Positions 31,280 through 32,505 of a stretch of 32,505 nucleotides of DNA are shown piece after piece. Positions within the stretch are counted from its first letter, which is position 1. Every line of letters begins with the position of its first letter. Source of the stretch: SOIL31 sp964636815. Its GTDB lineage: Bacteria; Babelota; Babeliae; Babelales; Vermiphilaceae. The notes under the pieces are model-generated. The model saw only the letters and a list, made by a program, of their open reading frames with translations, had not been told where the DNA came from and made no database searches. Both the position numbers and the translations under genes were made by a program. The stretch is taken from contig CAZWTF010000008.1 in assembly GCA_964636815.1 (NCBI GenBank), positions 1-32,505 on the forward strand, in the 5' to 3' direction.

Positions 31280-31447
31280 TTAATCTTCAAAAAAGAAAAA
31301 TACAAATCGTATTGCAAGAAGAAAACAGACAGTAGATATCAACTTTTTTTTTAATAAATAGACTTCATTCTGAAGAACAGTAGTTAATCCAAAATATACC
31401 GAATCCCTTATCCAGAGCTTCTTTTCAATTTCTACCAACGTTGACAT
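31280..31447 (-). CDS. Possible 55-residue membrane microprotein
   Basis: This lies in a 380-base gap that otherwise holds only the tRNA terminator and a promoter. The frame runs from ATG at 31447 to TAA at 31280. Its first 35 residues are polar and amphipathic (STLVEIEKKLWIRDS, QNEVYLLKKK), and it ends in one hydrophobic helix (LISTVCFLLAIRFVFFFF) plus ED. Against it: no convincing SD (only GAGAA about ten bases upstream), overlap with the promoter of the next gene on the other strand, and a poly-A tract that makes a Lys run. It may be chance. Confidence 0.2.
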   Translation of the reverse strand: MSTLVEIEKKLWIRDSVYFGLTTVLQNEVYLLKKKLISTVCFLLAIRFVFFFFED

Positions 31448-31469
31448 AAGATCATTTTCTCTATACCAT
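31441..31469 (+). promoter_or_regulatory. Sigma-70-type promoter of the small exported membrane protein
   Basis: A perfect -35 TTGACA (31441-31446) is followed after 17 bases by TACCAT (31464-31469). An alternative -10, TATACC at 31462, would give a 15-base spacer. Transcription would start near 31476, about 65 bases before the chosen ATG. Confidence 0.5.
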
Positions 31470-31479
31470 TTTACATGAA

Positions 31480-31499
31480 TATACTTTTATGCAAGTATA
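31480..31499 (+). repeat. Inverted repeat in the 5' leader
   Basis: TATACTT and AAGTATA flank a 6-base spacer TTATGC. The repeat lies just after the predicted transcription start of the next gene. It could form a weak AT-rich hairpin at the mRNA 5' end or bind a regulator. Confidence 0.45.
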
Positions 31500-31541
31500 G
31501 ACAGCATGGTAATTTATAAACTCTATTCTGAAGGATTTTCT

Positions 31542-31940
31542 ATGAACATGTCACGTATTGCATTACTTTCAACAGTTTTTTGCGCAACTTCTATGTTTGC
31601 AAGTGAAGCACCTGTTATAACAGCTGATGCTGCTCAACCTGGTATCATTTCACAAGCAGCTGGGCTTGTAACAGCTCCTTTTAAATTTGTATTTAACACA
31701 ACCGATGATGGTTTAGCAGGATGGATCGCAAACAAATCATACCTGAATGATATCATCGGAAAAATTACTGGTGTTTCTTTACTCAAAGATACATGCATCA
31801 ATAAACCAGCTTTAATCGGTAAATCTCTTGTTGCATTGGCAGCAGTTTACGTAGCCTATAAAGCTTACCAAAACTTAAATGAACAAAACGTTGATAACGA
31901 TGATGACATGATCTTTGTTGACGAAGATTACGTAGCGTAA
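31542..31940 (+). CDS. Small exported protein with membrane helix and acidic tail, function unknown
   Basis: 132 residues from the ATG at 31542, chosen over an ATG at 31506 because GAAGGA lies six bases upstream and it places the signal peptide (SRIALLSTVFCATSMFA before SEAPVI) at the N-terminus. The mature part has a Gly/Ala-rich amphipathic region (GIISQAAGLVTAPFKFVF), a helix near GWIANKSYLNDIIGKITGV, one likely membrane segment (LIGKSLVALAAVYVAYKAY) and a strongly acidic end (NVDNDDDMIFVDEDYVA). It is not recognised. With its own promoter, a hairpin in its leader and a strong terminator, it looks like a well-expressed single-gene unit. Confidence 0.75.
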   Translation: MNMSRIALLSTVFCATSMFASEAPVITADAAQPGIISQAAGLVTAPFKFVFNTTDDGLAGWIANKSYLNDIIGKITGVSLLKDTCINKPALIGKSLVALAAVYVAYKAYQNLNEQNVDNDDDMIFVDEDYVA

Positions 31941-31953
31941 CTAACGTTAGTTA
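31938..31953. repeat. Perfect 16-bp palindrome over the stop codon
   Basis: TAACTAACGTTAGTTA is its own reverse complement and begins with the TAA stop of the preceding gene. It has no loop, so it is more a DNA-level than an RNA-level element. A proper terminator follows 10 bases later. Confidence 0.6.
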
Positions 31954-31962
31954 TATAAAATT

Positions 31963-31996
31963 AAAAAGAGGAACCTTATTAGTTCCTCTTTTTTTT
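31963..31996. terminator. Bidirectional rho-independent terminator
   Basis: AAAAAGAGGAAC and GTTCCTCTTTTT flank the loop CTTATTA and continue into a T run. The hairpin serves the small exported protein gene on the plus strand and the methyltransferase gene on the minus strand. Confidence 0.93.
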
Positions 31997-32048
31997 AGCC
32001 CCAGCTTTCATTCTATTTCAGCCGGAGACCGCATATATAGATAAGATC

Positions 32049-32505
32049 TTATTTTTTTTCAATCTCTTTTTCCAATAATGCAGCTGTCTTAGAAACTTGT
32101 CTAATCCACTGCAACATAAGATCTTGTGTTTCTTCTTCAGATAATTTCCAATCAATTTCAGATGCTCGCAATCTGTGAATAACATCATATAAACATAATG
32201 CAACACTCACTGATACATTAAAACTTTCTACAAAACCATACATTGGTATTTTAACAAACGTATCTGCTTGCGCTAACGCTTCCTGTGATAAACCTGTTTG
32301 CTCACTACCAAACACAAGCGCTATTTTTTGATCAAGTGGTAAAATAGGCAGCTCATAACAATCGGTATGTGGTGTTGTTGCAACTATTTTATATCCCTGC
32401 TTTTTAAGCTCATCAATTGAATCAGTAATTACATTATATGAATGAACATCAACCCATTTTGATGAACCCATTGCAATAGTTGGAACAGCTTTAAAAGTAT
32501 ACTTT
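32049..32505 (-). CDS. TrmH-type (SpoU) RNA 2'-O-ribose methyltransferase, 5' end outside window
   Basis: The frame is open to the last base; an in-frame ATG at 32471 is probably internal, because the residues before it (KAVPTIAMGSSKWVDV) match the interior of TrmH proteins. About 152 C-terminal residues are seen. SPOUT motifs are clear: LVFGSEQTGLS (motif 2) and KIPMYGFVESFNVSVSVALCLYDV (motif 3, the knot that binds S-adenosylmethionine). The C-terminal extension (EIDWKLSEEETQDLMLQW) also fits TrmH, which methylates G18 of tRNA. TrmJ- or TrmL-type relatives are less likely, but the missing N-terminus prevents a firm choice. It shares a bidirectional terminator with the convergent gene. Confidence 0.88.
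   Translation of the reverse strand, partial: KYTFKAVPTIAMGSSKWVDVHSYNVITDSIDELKKQGYKIVATTPHTDCYELPILPLDQKIALVFGSEQTGLSQEALAQADTFVKIPMYGFVESFNVSVSVALCLYDVIHRLRASEIDWKLSEEETQDLMLQWIRQVSKTAALLEKEIEKK

Noticed and set aside
32018..32206. Second minus-strand frame at the 3' end of the methyltransferase gene
   Set aside because: It overlaps the TrmH-type gene in another frame and runs through the terminator region; no protein pattern.
1..32505. CRISPR array, insertion sequence, prophage or attachment sites
   Set aside because: I saw no regularly spaced repeats, no transposase or integrase motifs and no terminal inverted repeats flanking a gene.

Overview
The window is AT-rich bacterial DNA using the standard code (TGA serves as a stop several times). 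It comes from a diderm with many short secreted proteins. I see at least nine unrelated proteins whose signal peptide ends just before Met-Asp or Met-Glu. That trait, the split ATP-synthase operon and the many lineage-specific secreted proteins suggest Candidatus Dependentiae (TM6/Babeliae), which live inside protists. This placement is inferred from recall of such proteomes, not from a search.

Layout. 1-426: end of a GT4 glycosyltransferase. 499-3495: two convergent genes for exported proteins of unknown function, one built from about five copies of a 55-70 residue module. 3747-5717: uvrB, with a perfect 17-bp palindrome upstream. 5854-7079: three very small exported proteins. 7138-9240: exported M3A (thimet-type) oligopeptidase, convergent with 9296-10942, an exported PafA-like phosphatase with a complete active site. 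11187-15391: a GTG-start RecO-like protein behind a leader of alternating G4/C4 runs, translationally coupled to a giant MscS-family channel. 15454-15657: small membrane protein. 15806-20988: four tandem paralogous exported proteins, the clearest candidate for an undescribed family. 20985-27608 (minus strand): an exported protein, then a tightly packed set (an unknown exported protein with a TTG start, RecD2 helicase, a degenerate amidase fold, a GerMN-like protein), then a probable outer-membrane barrel protein. 27840-31013: ATP-synthase genes c, b-like, b, delta, alpha, with no a subunit before them and no gamma, beta or epsilon after. 31082-31158: tRNA-Arg(UCU). 31542-31940: a small exported membrane protein. 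32049-end: a TrmH-type methyltransferase cut by the window edge.

Together the window mixes housekeeping functions (DNA repair by UvrB, RecD2 and perhaps RecO; ATP synthase; tRNA and tRNA modification) with a large envelope and export component. That component could serve nutrient scavenging (peptidase, phosphatase), osmotic protection (MscK-like channel) and host contact (repeat proteins, the paralogous array). The c subunit carries the full sodium-binding signature, which suggests sodium bioenergetics. Rho-independent terminators that work in both directions separate several convergent pairs.
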